Made by a program: the position numbers and the translations under genes
Shown here: positions 1 to 9,525 of the stretch, piece after piece
How positions within the stretch are numbered: the stretch's first letter is position 1
How the letters are laid out: the number at the start of each line of letters is the position of its first letter
Notes under the pieces: model-generated
Databases searched by the model: none
What the model was told of the DNA's origin: nothing
What the model saw: only the letters and a program-made list of their open reading frames with translations
Origin: Lingula anatina
Taxonomy: Eukaryota; Brachiopoda; Lingulata; Lingulida; Lingulidae
DNA length: 44,955 nt
Direction: 5' to 3'
Assembly (NCBI RefSeq): GCF_001039355.2
Contig: NW_019775845.1
Span: forward strand, 123,229-168,183

Positions 1-849
1 CCTGGTATTTATGTGCTGCTTTGTACAGAATGTCACAGAAATGTTTCGGCCGCCGCCAGCCTTTCGCACAATTGTAAAAAGGTGATATCTCCATGGCCAA
101 TATCAATGGCATACAATGGCACCCGTTCTCTTTATGACTTTTAATGTTTTGTAATTTGAAAGTAATCCTAGAGATGAATTTGACAGCAAAGTGGCCGCAT
201 TTCCACGTGGCGAAAATACGCATGCGCAGAAAGCTCATTTCCTTGCAAATTCAATAACGACGTTTGCGACAACCGACTTCGTTAGGGGCTGGGGGGGGGG
301 CTTTTTTTTTTTTTTTTTTTTGGAGAACGGGCGAAAATCCGTGCGCGCGCAGGATGTCATCCATAAAATTAAAAAAGTGTGGCCTTATTGACATTATATA
401 TGTATATTAAGGATGAAAATTGCTGACAGTACCATAAATATTGTACAGGGAATAAAAAAAATTCATTTGATAATTTTTTCACAATGAAGCAACCTTTTTT
501 TATTACTAGTACTTGTCTATTGGACCTGCCATTTCTGTATAATGTATTATCTTATCTTGGATATTTTTTGCTTGACTGGTCTAAGCACTTGTTACTTGTT
601 TTACATTTTCAATTAAATAATTAAGCTCTACTTCTTTCTCAAAGCATAAAACTGCTATTTCATAAAGAAATACTGACACCAGGTACTTTTATTCTTTTCT
701 TTTTAAGGTCTGAATTGGGAAAGAGTTATGGCCTTGCATGATATAAAACAAAATATATAACCTTGAGACAGTTTCAGACACTTATAGTGTACCTTTAAAA
801 TTAATTTTAAAAAATAAATCCACATACATCATGAAATGATTGCCATTTT
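1..849. other. Left edge, no gene supported
   Basis: I see no gene that I can support here. The first ~370 bases are richer in G+C and CpG than the rest of the window. They contain a run of about 10 G followed by about 21 T near 291-321. A short stretch at 29-80 could be read as a small exon between an AG and a GT, but it matches no protein I recognise. From about 400 on the DNA is plain AT-rich sequence downstream of the minus-strand receptor gene. Confidence 0.5.
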
Positions 850-855
850 TTTATT
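850..855 (-). promoter_or_regulatory. Poly(A) signal of the receptor gene
   Basis: On the minus strand this reads AATAAA. It lies about 60 bases downstream of the receptor stop codon (916-918), so the predicted 3' UTR is very short. It is the nearest canonical signal, but cleavage there is inferred. Confidence 0.5.
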
Positions 856-915
856 GAGCTGTGCTTCATTTACTTTGAGACTCAATGCAGTGGCATGTCA
901 AATACATTATATCTG

Positions 916-2484
916 TTATGGGGCCATCGTGTTGTTTTTGAAGGCCAGAGAAACTGCCAGCATGAAAATGCCTTGGAGACACCTAAATACAGTGGCCAAG
1001 TAGCAAAAGTCTCCAACTGATGCTACAGACAGGCCAACAAAGATCAAGCCCACACAACCAATCAGAGTTACACTAGAGCTCATGGCCACCATCTTGTAGC
1101 AAGAATTAATGCTCAGTAAGTCTGGATAAACAGCATATGCAGTTACCTTTCCACATTTGCTATGTGAAGCCAGACGAATACATATCAGAACATTTAGAAA
1201 TGCAGCCAGTGAGGCTGGTGCCACTACGAGGAGAAGGAAGGATTGGGTACTACCAAAGAAACATGACCCTTGGCAGTAGAGCATTTTTACCGGGACAACA
1301 TCCCACATGTCTGACACAACTCCAGCCAACACTATCAACAGTGGGATTGTATATGTAGTTCCAGTACATGCCAACAGATGTCTCTTTGGGCTTTTGCTCC
1401 AAGACAGGCTGGATGTTATGCCATGAAATGCCGTGGAAGACATACTTGTAAGCCATAGAAAACTTACCAGCAATAGGAAATGAGCCGTTGCCATCAGAGC
1501 CATGCATGCAGTGCCCTCTTCCAGGGCAATCATTGCTGGCAGGGAGGAGAGTAACTGAACCAAGAAACATATGATTGCGAGATGTATGATCATTCCGTCT
1601 GCGATATTCTTACAACCATACTGAATAACATATGCGATTAATTGAACTAGAAATATACCCCATGAAACAGGAGGTAGAACCCAAAATTCAAGAATAGCCA
1701 TGGAAATTACACTATCAGACTTTGGTATAATTTTGGTTCGATTTATTGTTTCGGGTATGTATTTTAGGAGCTCGGCAATACTTTGTTTGCAGATAAATAC
1801 GTTGTCCTCAAAAATAACAGCTTGACTCCGGTTGATGGTGATTTTTGCTTCATCATATTCAAAAGAAAAGTTGAAGGCATCATATTGTACATTAGTGACA
1901 TCTGCCATTGAAACAACAACTGCAGAGCATGGGGAAGTTTCATAATCTACACCATTTGCAAGTTTGAACACCTCACTTATGCTTTCCCAAGATACAGTTT
2001 TATATGAAGGGTTATCATTGAGATTGAAAACTTGCATGGCAAAATTTATTTTCTTAGGGCTTTCTGCTATATAAAAATTAGTAAAAAATTCAACATCTGG
2101 CAAAATACTGGTTAAATTTTTTCGAAGTGATGCCTCTGCAATTTCGATAGATTCATATGTTGAATGTTCACCTCCTAGTTTTAATGGGAAACTAACTACC
2201 ATTCCTATTTGTGAGAATGGTTTCACAGAGAATATTGCCTGGCATTCTATATTTGAATTAAGGTCAAATTTTGTTAGTCCTAAATCCATAAAGCTGAAAA
2301 CTATTTGAGCACAGAACATGCTGTTGGCAAGAACATGAATTGGGATATTCTCATAGTCAGTGAGTGTAAAGAGAATATCAATTCCCATGTATACCCCAGA
2401 AAATTGCTGAAGCAATGGTATACAATCCTTCTGCCTCACATCATAGTCAAACCAAGGGGGACAGTCTCTGTTTCCACTGGCACA
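916..2484 (-). CDS. Receptor exon 3: proximal ectodomain and seven helices
   Basis: This exon has 522 codons plus TAA. It opens with CASGNRDCPPWFDYD and continues through about 250 ectodomain residues with several Cys and sequons. The membrane core follows (approximate helices at protein residues 714-743, 753-776, 782-808, 824-846, 865-893, 918-944, 948-970). The open frame extends upstream to an ATG at 2547 whose product resembles a leader peptide. A strong TTTTCAG acceptor lies inside that stretch and matches the phase of exon 2, so I treat the extension as intron. Confidence 0.85.
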   Translation of the reverse strand, partial: CASGNRDCPPWFDYDVRQKDCIPLLQQFSGVYMGIDILFTLTDYENIPIHVLANSMFCAQIVFSFMDLGLTKFDLNSNIECQAIFSVKPFSQIGMVVSFPLKLGGEHSTYESIEIAEASLRKNLTSILPDVEFFTNFYIAESPKKINFAMQVFNLNDNPSYKTVSWESISEVFKLANGVDYETSPCSAVVVSMADVTNVQYDAFNFSFEYDEAKITINRSQAVIFEDNVFICKQSIAELLKYIPETINRTKIIPKSDSVISMAILEFWVLPPVSWGIFLVQLIAYVIQYGCKNIADGMIIHLAIICFLVQLLSSLPAMIALEEGTACMALMATAHFLLLVSFLWLTSMSSTAFHGITSSLSWSKSPKRHLLACTGTTYTIPLLIVLAGVVSDMWDVVPVKMLYCQGSCFFGSTQSFLLLVVAPASLAAFLNVLICIRLASHSKCGKVTAYAVYPDLLSINSCYKMVAMSSSVTLIGCVGLIFVGLSVASVGDFCYLATVFRCLQGIFMLAVSLAFKNNTMAP

Positions 2485-5400
2485 CTGAAAAGAAAGCCAA
2501 AATAAAATGAATAACTGAATCCAAATCGCTGGAAGTGTGCTGTTCATGAAGGGTACTTATCAACAGCAACTTTTTTTCTCGCAATCTAAATGCATGTAAC
2601 AGATCTACAGGCCAAGAGCAAGACGGCAACGCAAAGAGCATCAATTATTGTGAGACCAAATCACTCCCTTAGGCCAGTTTTCTTAATGTAATAAGTCTGT
2701 GAATACTGGAGGGAAGACTTTTGCCATGGGTGAAAATTTTCAGGATTATGTCTGATTTCAGGATTTTTAGTCTTCATTTTGATCTTTTTATGTACAGACA
2801 CAGATGTCGCCAGCGCCGTGCACTTTCAGCGTAAACACGATAAGTGGAAGACAGTTTTACTTTTTGGTTTTATATTTACAGAGCTGATGAATATTCATAA
2901 AACGCAGGTCAAGTTCAAAAATCGGCGTAATTGGGCCATTATTGTAGAAGTTATGCTGTTTTTTCACTTTTCAGCATATATACAACATTGTAAACACATC
3001 TCAAGGAAAACCCATAGGCCTGTTGTCATGAAACTCACAGGAGTAGTCAATCTTACTAAAATGCAGGTCAAGTTCAAAAATCTGCATGATCGGGCCACTA
3101 TTTTAGTAGTTATGCTGTTTTTTCACTTTTCAGCATATATGCAACACTGTAAACAGAATATAAGAAAAACAGATTGGCCAATTGTTATTAAACTCACAGG
3201 AGTGGTCAATCTTACTAAAACGCAGGTTGAGTTCGAAAATCAGCATAATCGGGCCATTATTTTAGAAGTGATGCTGTTTTTTCACATTTCCTCAGATTCA
3301 ATTCTTAGGCATGTTAACAGTCTCATTATTTTACTGATAAGATACGTAAAAGTCTTTTTTTTAGACATTTCCTGCATTATTACAACATTGTTAGTTGATT
3401 ATGTAAAAAAGATGGTAAACTTGTTATCGAGTATTGTGTAATAAAGTTTCAAAAATCAAAATAAACTCATATCATTGATGCCCTACAGATTCAATCATTC
3501 ACTATGTTTAGAATCTCAGAATGGAGGAAATTGGACATTTAACACTGTTGTATTGATATTTTTCCATCTCATCAATTTTCTTAGTTGATCAAATAAAAAT
3601 GACAGTAAACTGTTAATGTTGTTTTATGTTTAAAAATTGTTAAAAATGGGAAAGAAAAACATTTCAGAACAGTGCTGTCTTGTTTACATTTTGGCATTTT
3701 CAAGGTGTGGCTTTGAAGTTCCATGGGCCTGAAGACCTTTGCTAGTCACATTTTCTGAATATCCATGATACTATTTTATTATTAAAAATTGATGGTCATG
3801 ATGCTTTTAAACATTATGTAATATTACATCAAACTTTGAAGAAACCCCTATTTTGGGCACTGCTCCCATGATGACCATTTAAGGAAAACCATGTCACCTA
3901 CTGTTCTCAAACTTACAGGAAAGAAACATGGGACTAAAATACAGCTTCAGTAGGCAATTCAGTCTGTTTGGTAATTCTTTCTGGCACTTCGACAGTTTTT
4001 TATGAAAATTTAATTTTTCACAAATTGGCATTTTCAAGGTGTGACTTTGAAGTTCCATGGTCATGAAGACCTTTGCTAGTCACATTTTCTGAATATCCAT
4101 GATACTAATATTTTATGATTAAAAATTGATGGTCATTATGCTGTTAAACATTATGTAATGTTGCATCAAAATTTGAAGAAACCCCTATTTTGGGCACTGC
4201 TCCCATGATAACCATTTAAGGAAAACCATGTCACTCATTGTTCTCAAACTTACAGGAAAGAAACATGGGACTAAAATACAGCTTCGGCAGGCAATGCAGT
4301 CTGTTTGGTAAATTTTTCTGGCAGTTTTTTGTTAAAATTTAATTTTTTACACATATTGGCATTTTCAAGGTGTGTTTTAGAACCTCCACGGGCTTAAAAG
4401 ACTCATGCTAGTCACATTTTCTGAAAATCCATGATACATTTATTTTATTATTAAAAATTGATGGTCATTATGCTGTTAAGCATTATGTAATATTGCATCA
4501 AAATAGAAGAAAACACAATTTTGGGTGCTGCTGCCATGATGACCATTATGGGAAAACCATGTTACTTATGATTGTCAAATGTTTAAAAAGGAAACACGGG
4601 ACTAAAATGCAGCCTGAGTTGGAAAAGCAGTCTAATTAGCTTCTTTTTCTAGAAGTTATACATTTTAGTGAAGTATTCATTTTTATCCTGTTGGCATATT
4701 CATTGTGAGACTCAGAGCTCCCATGGACATGAAGCCAAATGGTAATCAAATTTTCTACATGCCCGTGCTATTTATAGTCAATAATCAAAAATTGGTGATA
4801 AATATTCTTTAATTTATTATGCACTTACATCAGAATTGACAAAAATCTTTTTGCGCTGCTACTGCAAACATTATGAAAAGAAAACTGTTACTTATTATTA
4901 TTTTTAACTTACGAGTATGATTTTTAGGATTGGTATGCAGTTCAAATTAGAAAGCCAGCTCAATTGGGTTATCATTTTTTTAATTGAATTTATGCAATTT
5001 TGTGTGAAATTTTCATTTTTCTCATTCTAGCATTTTCAAAGTGTGAACTCCCATGGGCCTGAAACATTATGCTTGTTACACATTTTACTTACATTGGTAT
5101 TACCTGTTGAGCATAATTAAAATTTGATATTGAATTTGCAGTTAAGCATAATGTACATTTGCATTAGACTTGACAGTAGCCTACTAGTATTTTGTGCATT
5201 GTTATTTTCTGCTTTTTGTCTGTACATTTGACAGCTTTGCTGCCTTGTTTTTTTTTTTTTTTTAATGCGATGAGAAACTGCAAGGTACAATTGTGAATTA
5301 TACAGATATTCTGTATTTTTTATGCCCTACTTTCTGAAAATTAGAATATTCCTTTTGAGTGGTAGCAACAAGTATTAAAAGCAGGTTCTTCTATAGTTCT

Positions 5401-7778
5401 CTTCTATGCATTAATAGCACCACAAATGCTATATAGAAATATACTTTCTATGATTAGAAAGTTTTTTTGTAGCTGTCTTTGTTGTTGTAAAAACATTATT
5501 CAAATCATGATTTTCATTATATTAAAGGGATAATAACTCTTCGTATGAGATCTATATTTCACAATAAAAACATTGTGAATAACTCATAGAAATATAAAAT
5601 ATTCTGTTTTACCACAAAAGCAGCAGTTATAGCTTTTTCTGATATTTGGGCTTGTCTTTAGACCACGTGACCTCCATTGATGGCTAAAATCTGTTAAAAT
5701 CCCTTAAGAGATTTTAACAAAAAACCAAACTTTTTTGATAAAAAAACCAGGGACTAACTTTGAATGTAAAAATGGATTCATTAACCATTGGTAAGTATGA
5801 GAAAATTGTTGTTTACTCCAGGAAAATTCATTTTTTGGCCGAAATGAAGAGTTATTATCCCTTTAAGTCTCAGTGACTACTATATGATATACACACCAGG
5901 TCAGTGCTGGACTGGAACTGTTGTGAATCTTTGCAGTGGTACTTGCTGTTTTCTTTGTCCAATATTGGGCCAACTGATAGAAGTGAGGAGAATGCTACGA
6001 TGGGACTGAACACATATCCAAAATCTCCTGTCCTTGTTTTATCTGAAATGTGAATGATAACTTAAATTTAATAGCTCTTCCAGAAGAAGCTGCTATAAAG
6101 ATTGAAAAAAAGATTGTTTTGAGAAAGAGAGAGAGAATTTCATTCACATTATAAAGGATGGTAAAAAAAAAAATTAAAAAATTACATGTTTTATTAATAT
6201 AAAGAAGGAGCTCAGTTTTTGTCCCTCAGTAAAGTAAAAACTAAAGTCAAACTGCTTATCAAATGGGTTCATTCTCAATGAAAGTATTGATCTATGTAGA
6301 TCGATCCAACTCCATGTGGACTCTCACCGAATGCAATCAGTTTAACAGATTGAGATGCCTCTTGTTTCCATCATACTCTCATGATCACCAGCTTTTCTGT
6401 ATTCTACTTTATGCCAAGTGGAGTCGTATTCATCTGATTGCATTCAGCAAGATCCCTTGCAGAGTATATTTGATCTATATAGAATGATAGTGTCATTGGA
6501 AATGAGCCCTATCTCTTTCAGAACTGATGTTAAACACATAAAAGACTGCTTTTGCTTACCATTATTCCCGCAGCTATATGTACTATTGTAGAAAACGCCT
6601 TCAAAACAGAGAAAACAGAAAAAGTTTTTAAAGAGGGTTCCATCCACATTCACAATATTGATTGGTCCTTCAAGACACAGATCCTCCAACACTTCATATG
6701 GTATTTCAACACCATTCCACTGAAGACTAGAAAAATACTTCCACACTGGTAGCTGCATGATATTAGCTTTGTTTTCTTCACTCACGCACAGTCGCATGGC
6801 CAAATCTGTTGATGCAAAATAGTTGATGAAGCAATCTGAGTCAGCTTGTAAAACTTCTCGAATGACTTCATCTGAGGTTGACATGTTTTGGAATTTCATT
6901 GGGCTTTGGGTTGCGCAGCCAAAAGTGGCATTCCAGGGATCAATGTCTGAGATATTGTGGCATTGTGAACAGAATATGTTCTTGAAAGAGAGTCCAGACT
7001 CTCTGTGGTACACAGGGGTGAAATGTAAGGTAAGGTCGGTCATGTTGGAACTGTTACTTTCACACCTCATTCGAATGCCTTCATCCCGCCAACTCTCTGG
7101 GCATGTCGAGACAAACCAAAAATAGGGATGGTTGATCTGCTCCTGTTTCTCTGCCAATGGAGGCAACTGGCATTTTATGTGAGCTAGGGTGAGATTAAGG
7201 TTGATATTTTGGTGTGCATGGTTTGGACCACATTTTTGATCCTTTAGCCAACAACAATCATTAAACATGTGGCAGAATCTGTCACATGAACATTGAATTT
7301 GGAAAAACCTCTCTGTATAAAAGTCACTGACTAGACAGAGTGGTACATTTGGTTTTGGAACATCGATGGCCTTGGCAATCTCAGTTAGACTCTTATTGGC
7401 CTCAAGGGTAGGTACTGTTGCAACTTCATTATTTTGATATTCATTTGTTGCAGTGCCTTGAAACTCAGTCAATTCATGGTTTAGTAAATGACGTCGAAAC
7501 CTGCCAGTTATCCATTGTTCAGAAAAATCTGAATTATGGATATGGTGTCTTTTGGTTAGACCTCTTACCCTTGTTCTTGTTTTGGCCTCCTCAGGTTTGA
7601 TGTCTGCATTTCTGGTGTTTACAGGAAACTCTTTCTTGTCTTTCATTAAAGACCAATTTCCCTTTTTTGTGGCGTCCAATTCTGAAGTTGGCTTTGAGCT
7701 CTCTTCTATACTTTTTGAATGATAAAGTATAACTGTTACAAGGAGAAAAACTGTAGCAAAGTCTTTAAATTTCCCCAT
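916..7778 (-). CDS. Somatomedin-B/Methuselah-like orphan GPCR, three exons
   Basis: Predicted cell-surface seven-helix receptor of 977 residues; ligand unknown. Exons in transcript order are 7778-6560, 6042-5897 and 2484-916. Junctions are G|GTAAGC...TTTCAG|AT (phase 1) and CTG|GTGTGT...TTTTCAG|TGT (phase 0), and the frame stays open throughout. Residues 1-24 form a signal peptide. Residues 148-183 form a somatomedin-B-like knot with the CSCDRFC and DCC cores. Residues 226-403 carry paired-Cys blocks (CPESW, KNIFCSQC, KNFFCFLC) and many N-glycosylation sequons. The CPPWFDYD...C block begins the last exon, and seven hydrophobic helices lie at about 714-970. Helix 3 has HFLLLVSFLWLTSM, as in secretin/Methuselah-type receptors. 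I see no clear GPS cleavage site. Only about seven residues follow helix 7. The exact subfamily is inferred. Confidence 0.85.
2899..3290. repeat. 159-bp tandem repeat, about 2.5 copies
   Basis: Units begin at 2899, 3058 and 3217, each 159 bp apart, and are strongly similar (for example 'cgcaggt.aagttc.aaaat' at each unit start). Because 159 is 53 codons, one plus-strand frame stays open across all copies, giving a 220-codon frame (2779-3441). I take this as a by-product of the period, not as a gene. Confidence 0.9.
3691..5250. repeat. ~333-bp tandem repeat, 4-5 diverging copies
   Basis: Unit starts, marked by TTGGCATTTTCAAGGTGTG or variants, lie at 3691, 4025, 4356, 4691 and about 5027, with periods 334, 331, 335 and 336. 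Copies decay from left to right. Part of each unit (AAGGAAAACC...CAAACTTACAGGAAA...GGGACTAAAATACAG) aligns with the 159-bp unit upstream, so the longer period looks like a higher-order form of the shorter one. Confidence 0.85.
5522..5866. mobile_element. MITE with 17-bp inverted termini and TTAA duplication
   Basis: Terminal inverted repeats AGGGATAATAACTCTTC (5526-5542) and its exact complement (5846-5862) bound a 337-bp element without coding capacity. TTAA directly flanks both ends (5522-5525, 5863-5866), as expected of TTAA-targeting elements such as the piggyBac group. An internal 10-bp hairpin lies at 5692-5719. The right end is 30 bases from the receptor exon 2 donor. Confidence 0.8.
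5897..6042 (-). CDS. Receptor exon 2, short ectodomain exon
   Basis: This small exon has two bases plus 48 codons and no ATG of its own. Upstream is a good acceptor (CATTTCAG) and downstream a GTGTGT donor. The peptide includes FGYVFSPIVAFSSLLSVGP and one cysteine (KYHCKD). I found it because the flanking exons are in incompatible phases (1 and 0), and this one restores the frame exactly. Position and composition fit the linker between the second Cys-rich block and the CPPWFDYD block. RNA evidence would confirm it. Confidence 0.8.
6560..7778 (-). CDS. Receptor exon 1: signal peptide, SMB knot, Cys-rich ectodomain
   Basis: This exon has 406 codons plus one base. The start is the first ATG of a long open frame and is followed directly by a hydrophobic leader (FATVFLLVTVILYH). 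Residues 25-140 are polar and low in cysteine, with a basic patch (TRVRGLTKRHH) that could be a processing site. The somatomedin-B-like segment follows. The donor GTAAGC at 6559-6554 truncates the open frame, which otherwise runs on to 6444 as intron read-through. Confidence 0.85.
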
Positions 7779-8454
7779 TGGAAAATTTCCCGATGAAATT
7801 AGAAACCCTTGCCTTTTTTTTCTCTAAACACCAAAAAAATTCAATTTGCTTGGTCTGAACAGTTAGCAAATTTGAAATGAGGAGGAGAAACTGCAGCTCT
7901 TTAAATAGTTTTTGGCAGCATACTTTTGACGTTGAAACAGCCAAAAATAACAACTGCAATTAGTTGTTTTTCACTTATTTTGCTTCACCAAAGGTTAATT
8001 ATCTTGGTTGTTAAATTGCTGGCACTAGACTTGAAAGACTTCGCAAGAGTCCACTAAGTTCTTAAGAAGAGTTCATAAGAAGACTGAAAAATAATTTTCA
8101 ATTTTTGCAAAAATTCTGATAATTGAATACTTTACCTGATCCACTCAATCTTTTAATTTTTCTTCTTGTCCAGTTTAAATATAATAGTATGATCAGGATA
8201 TCAGGTTCTTTTTTGTTCATATTTTTGGCAATATCAGGAGTGGAAGTGGATTGAGACCGTCTTCTGGGTCTCCAAAAAAGACGGTCAGATTTTCAAGTTA
8301 TCATTGATAGGTATCTAATTTTTTCTGTCAGAAGACACTCCAATTTGGAGGATGGATCAACAAAGATAATTTGGAAGACTGTCAGAAACTGGCTCTGGAT
8401 CCGCCCCTGAATATTCTTATTCCCCCCCCCTCCCCCCAAGATTTTGGAAGGGAA
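7779..8454. other. Upstream flank of the receptor gene
   Basis: This stretch holds the presumed 5' UTR and promoter of the minus-strand receptor gene; no promoter motif is clear. Its right part contains the dispersed repeat at 8262-8405 and a C-rich tract at 8424-8437. No plus-strand exon resembling the missing part of centriolin was found here. Confidence 0.4.
8262..8405 (+). repeat. Dispersed repeat, inverted copy at 42.9 kb
   Basis: The sequence from CGTCTTCTGGGTCT to CTCTGGATC matches the reverse complement of 42850-42985. Shared blocks include CAGATTTTCAAGTT, GGTATCTAATTTTTTCT and ATGGATCAACAAAGATAA. No coding potential is seen. Confidence 0.75.
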
Positions 8455-9495
8455 ATAGCTTGTGGACACCTTTGTTGATATTAAATAGTTTATGCAGGTT
8501 ATGACTTCTTAATATTGTTTGGTGTAGGTTTTTGTTTGTATTATTATATTGTTTATGCCTATATCATCAATAAACTGAGCTGCCCAAAGGCAACTCCCTC
8601 ATGCACCGAAAAGTTTTTACCTATCAGCAACATATTTTTAATGAGCAAAATTATATTATACCAATTTTCAATCATATTAATGTTCATTTTATACTTTTAT
8701 TTGTTTAAATATAACAATTAATTAAATTATTATTTTTATCTAAAGTCAACTGAGCTGCAGTGTTTGTAGTTGCTATTCATTCAATTAAATTCCTAATTTT
8801 AGTTAAAGCTGTTCTTTGCGAGGTTGGCACGAGGGGTATGATGAACGAGCTTTGTTTTAATTCCTATTTTTGCAATACTAAGCAATAAAATGAATATGTT
8901 CTCTTATTTTTAATAATTTATTTATTTAGCCCCGTTCTTTCTTCATAAAGTTTTTTTTTTCATCTGATGCATATACGTGATAAATCATAAAGTGGTCAGT
9001 GCGTGACAGGAAATTCATGAAGTACTAGAAAATAAAATTCCATAACATCAACAATCAACAGGTTGAAAATGCTGAATTCTTTCAAGTGAAAGCCAATGAG
9101 TGTTGAACTTGTTGAATTCTTTCAAGTGAAAGGTAATTAGTGTTTGTGGCTAAATTACTTTGTCTGTTTGATTTTCATTGGCATCTGATTGCATAAAACG
9201 TGACGACAGGACAATTAAGTAGAGACAAATACCTCCCACAGGGGATTGGCTCATGCTGGTTATATTTAGAAATAATGAGTACCTGAGGTTCTACTGAAAG
9301 TTCCGTGAGTTTGGTCTGAAAATACCAATTTTCTGCTAACATTAACATTTTACTTGCTGTGTACTACAAACTCCTATATGTCCCTATAAATATGTTTTCA
9401 AGAACATGACAAGTCACATTAAGGGTTCCCTTTCACTTATAATTACTTGATTTTGTGTTAATTATTGTACTTTTAGCAAGAATACCTTTTATTTA
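8455..9495 (+). repeat. 1-kb dispersed repeat, copy 1
   Basis: It is collinear with 23031-24140 over about 1 kb, from AATAGCTTGTGGACACC to TTTAGCAAGAATACCTTTTA. One stretch near the right end (TGATTGCATAAAACGTGACG and following bases) is almost identical between copies. No ORF is conserved. It ends only 30 bases before the acceptor of the first centriolin exon in the window. Confidence 0.85.
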
Positions 9496-9525
9496 TTTAT
9501 TTATCAATTTTATTTAATTTTTCAG

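Larger units (their letters stand above)
2786..5250. mobile_element. Tandem-core repeat element, 'pearl'-like
   Basis: This element fills most of the last receptor intron. Its left end has ATGTACAGACA at 2790-2800, and the inverted copy TGTCTGTACAT lies at 5217-5227. The right end is shared base for base with 13826-13863. Internally it has a 159-bp tandem array (2899-3290) and a ~333-bp tandem array (3691-5250). A partial copy is at 24145-24760. No transposase is visible, so it is non-autonomous. The tandem-core layout recalls bivalve 'pearl' (Helitron-related) elements; that assignment is inference. Confidence 0.7.

Noticed and set aside
29-80. Small GC-rich exon between an AG and a GT
   Set aside because: It is only about 50 bases, matches no centriolin or other protein, and lies in the general G+C-rich left edge.
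2485-2547. ATG at 2547 and leader-like peptide as the start of a separate receptor
   Set aside because: A strong TTTTCAG acceptor lies inside it, and exon 2 at 5897-6042 joins there in phase, so it is more likely intron read-through.
2779-3441. 220-codon plus-strand open frame as a protein gene
   Set aside because: It is the open frame of a 159-bp tandem repeat inside a mobile element and matches no protein family that I recognise.
6270-6490. Possible MITE (GATCTATGTAGATCGATCC on the left, GAATGCAATCAG on both sides)
   Set aside because: The inverted matches are short and out of register, and no second copy or target duplication was found.
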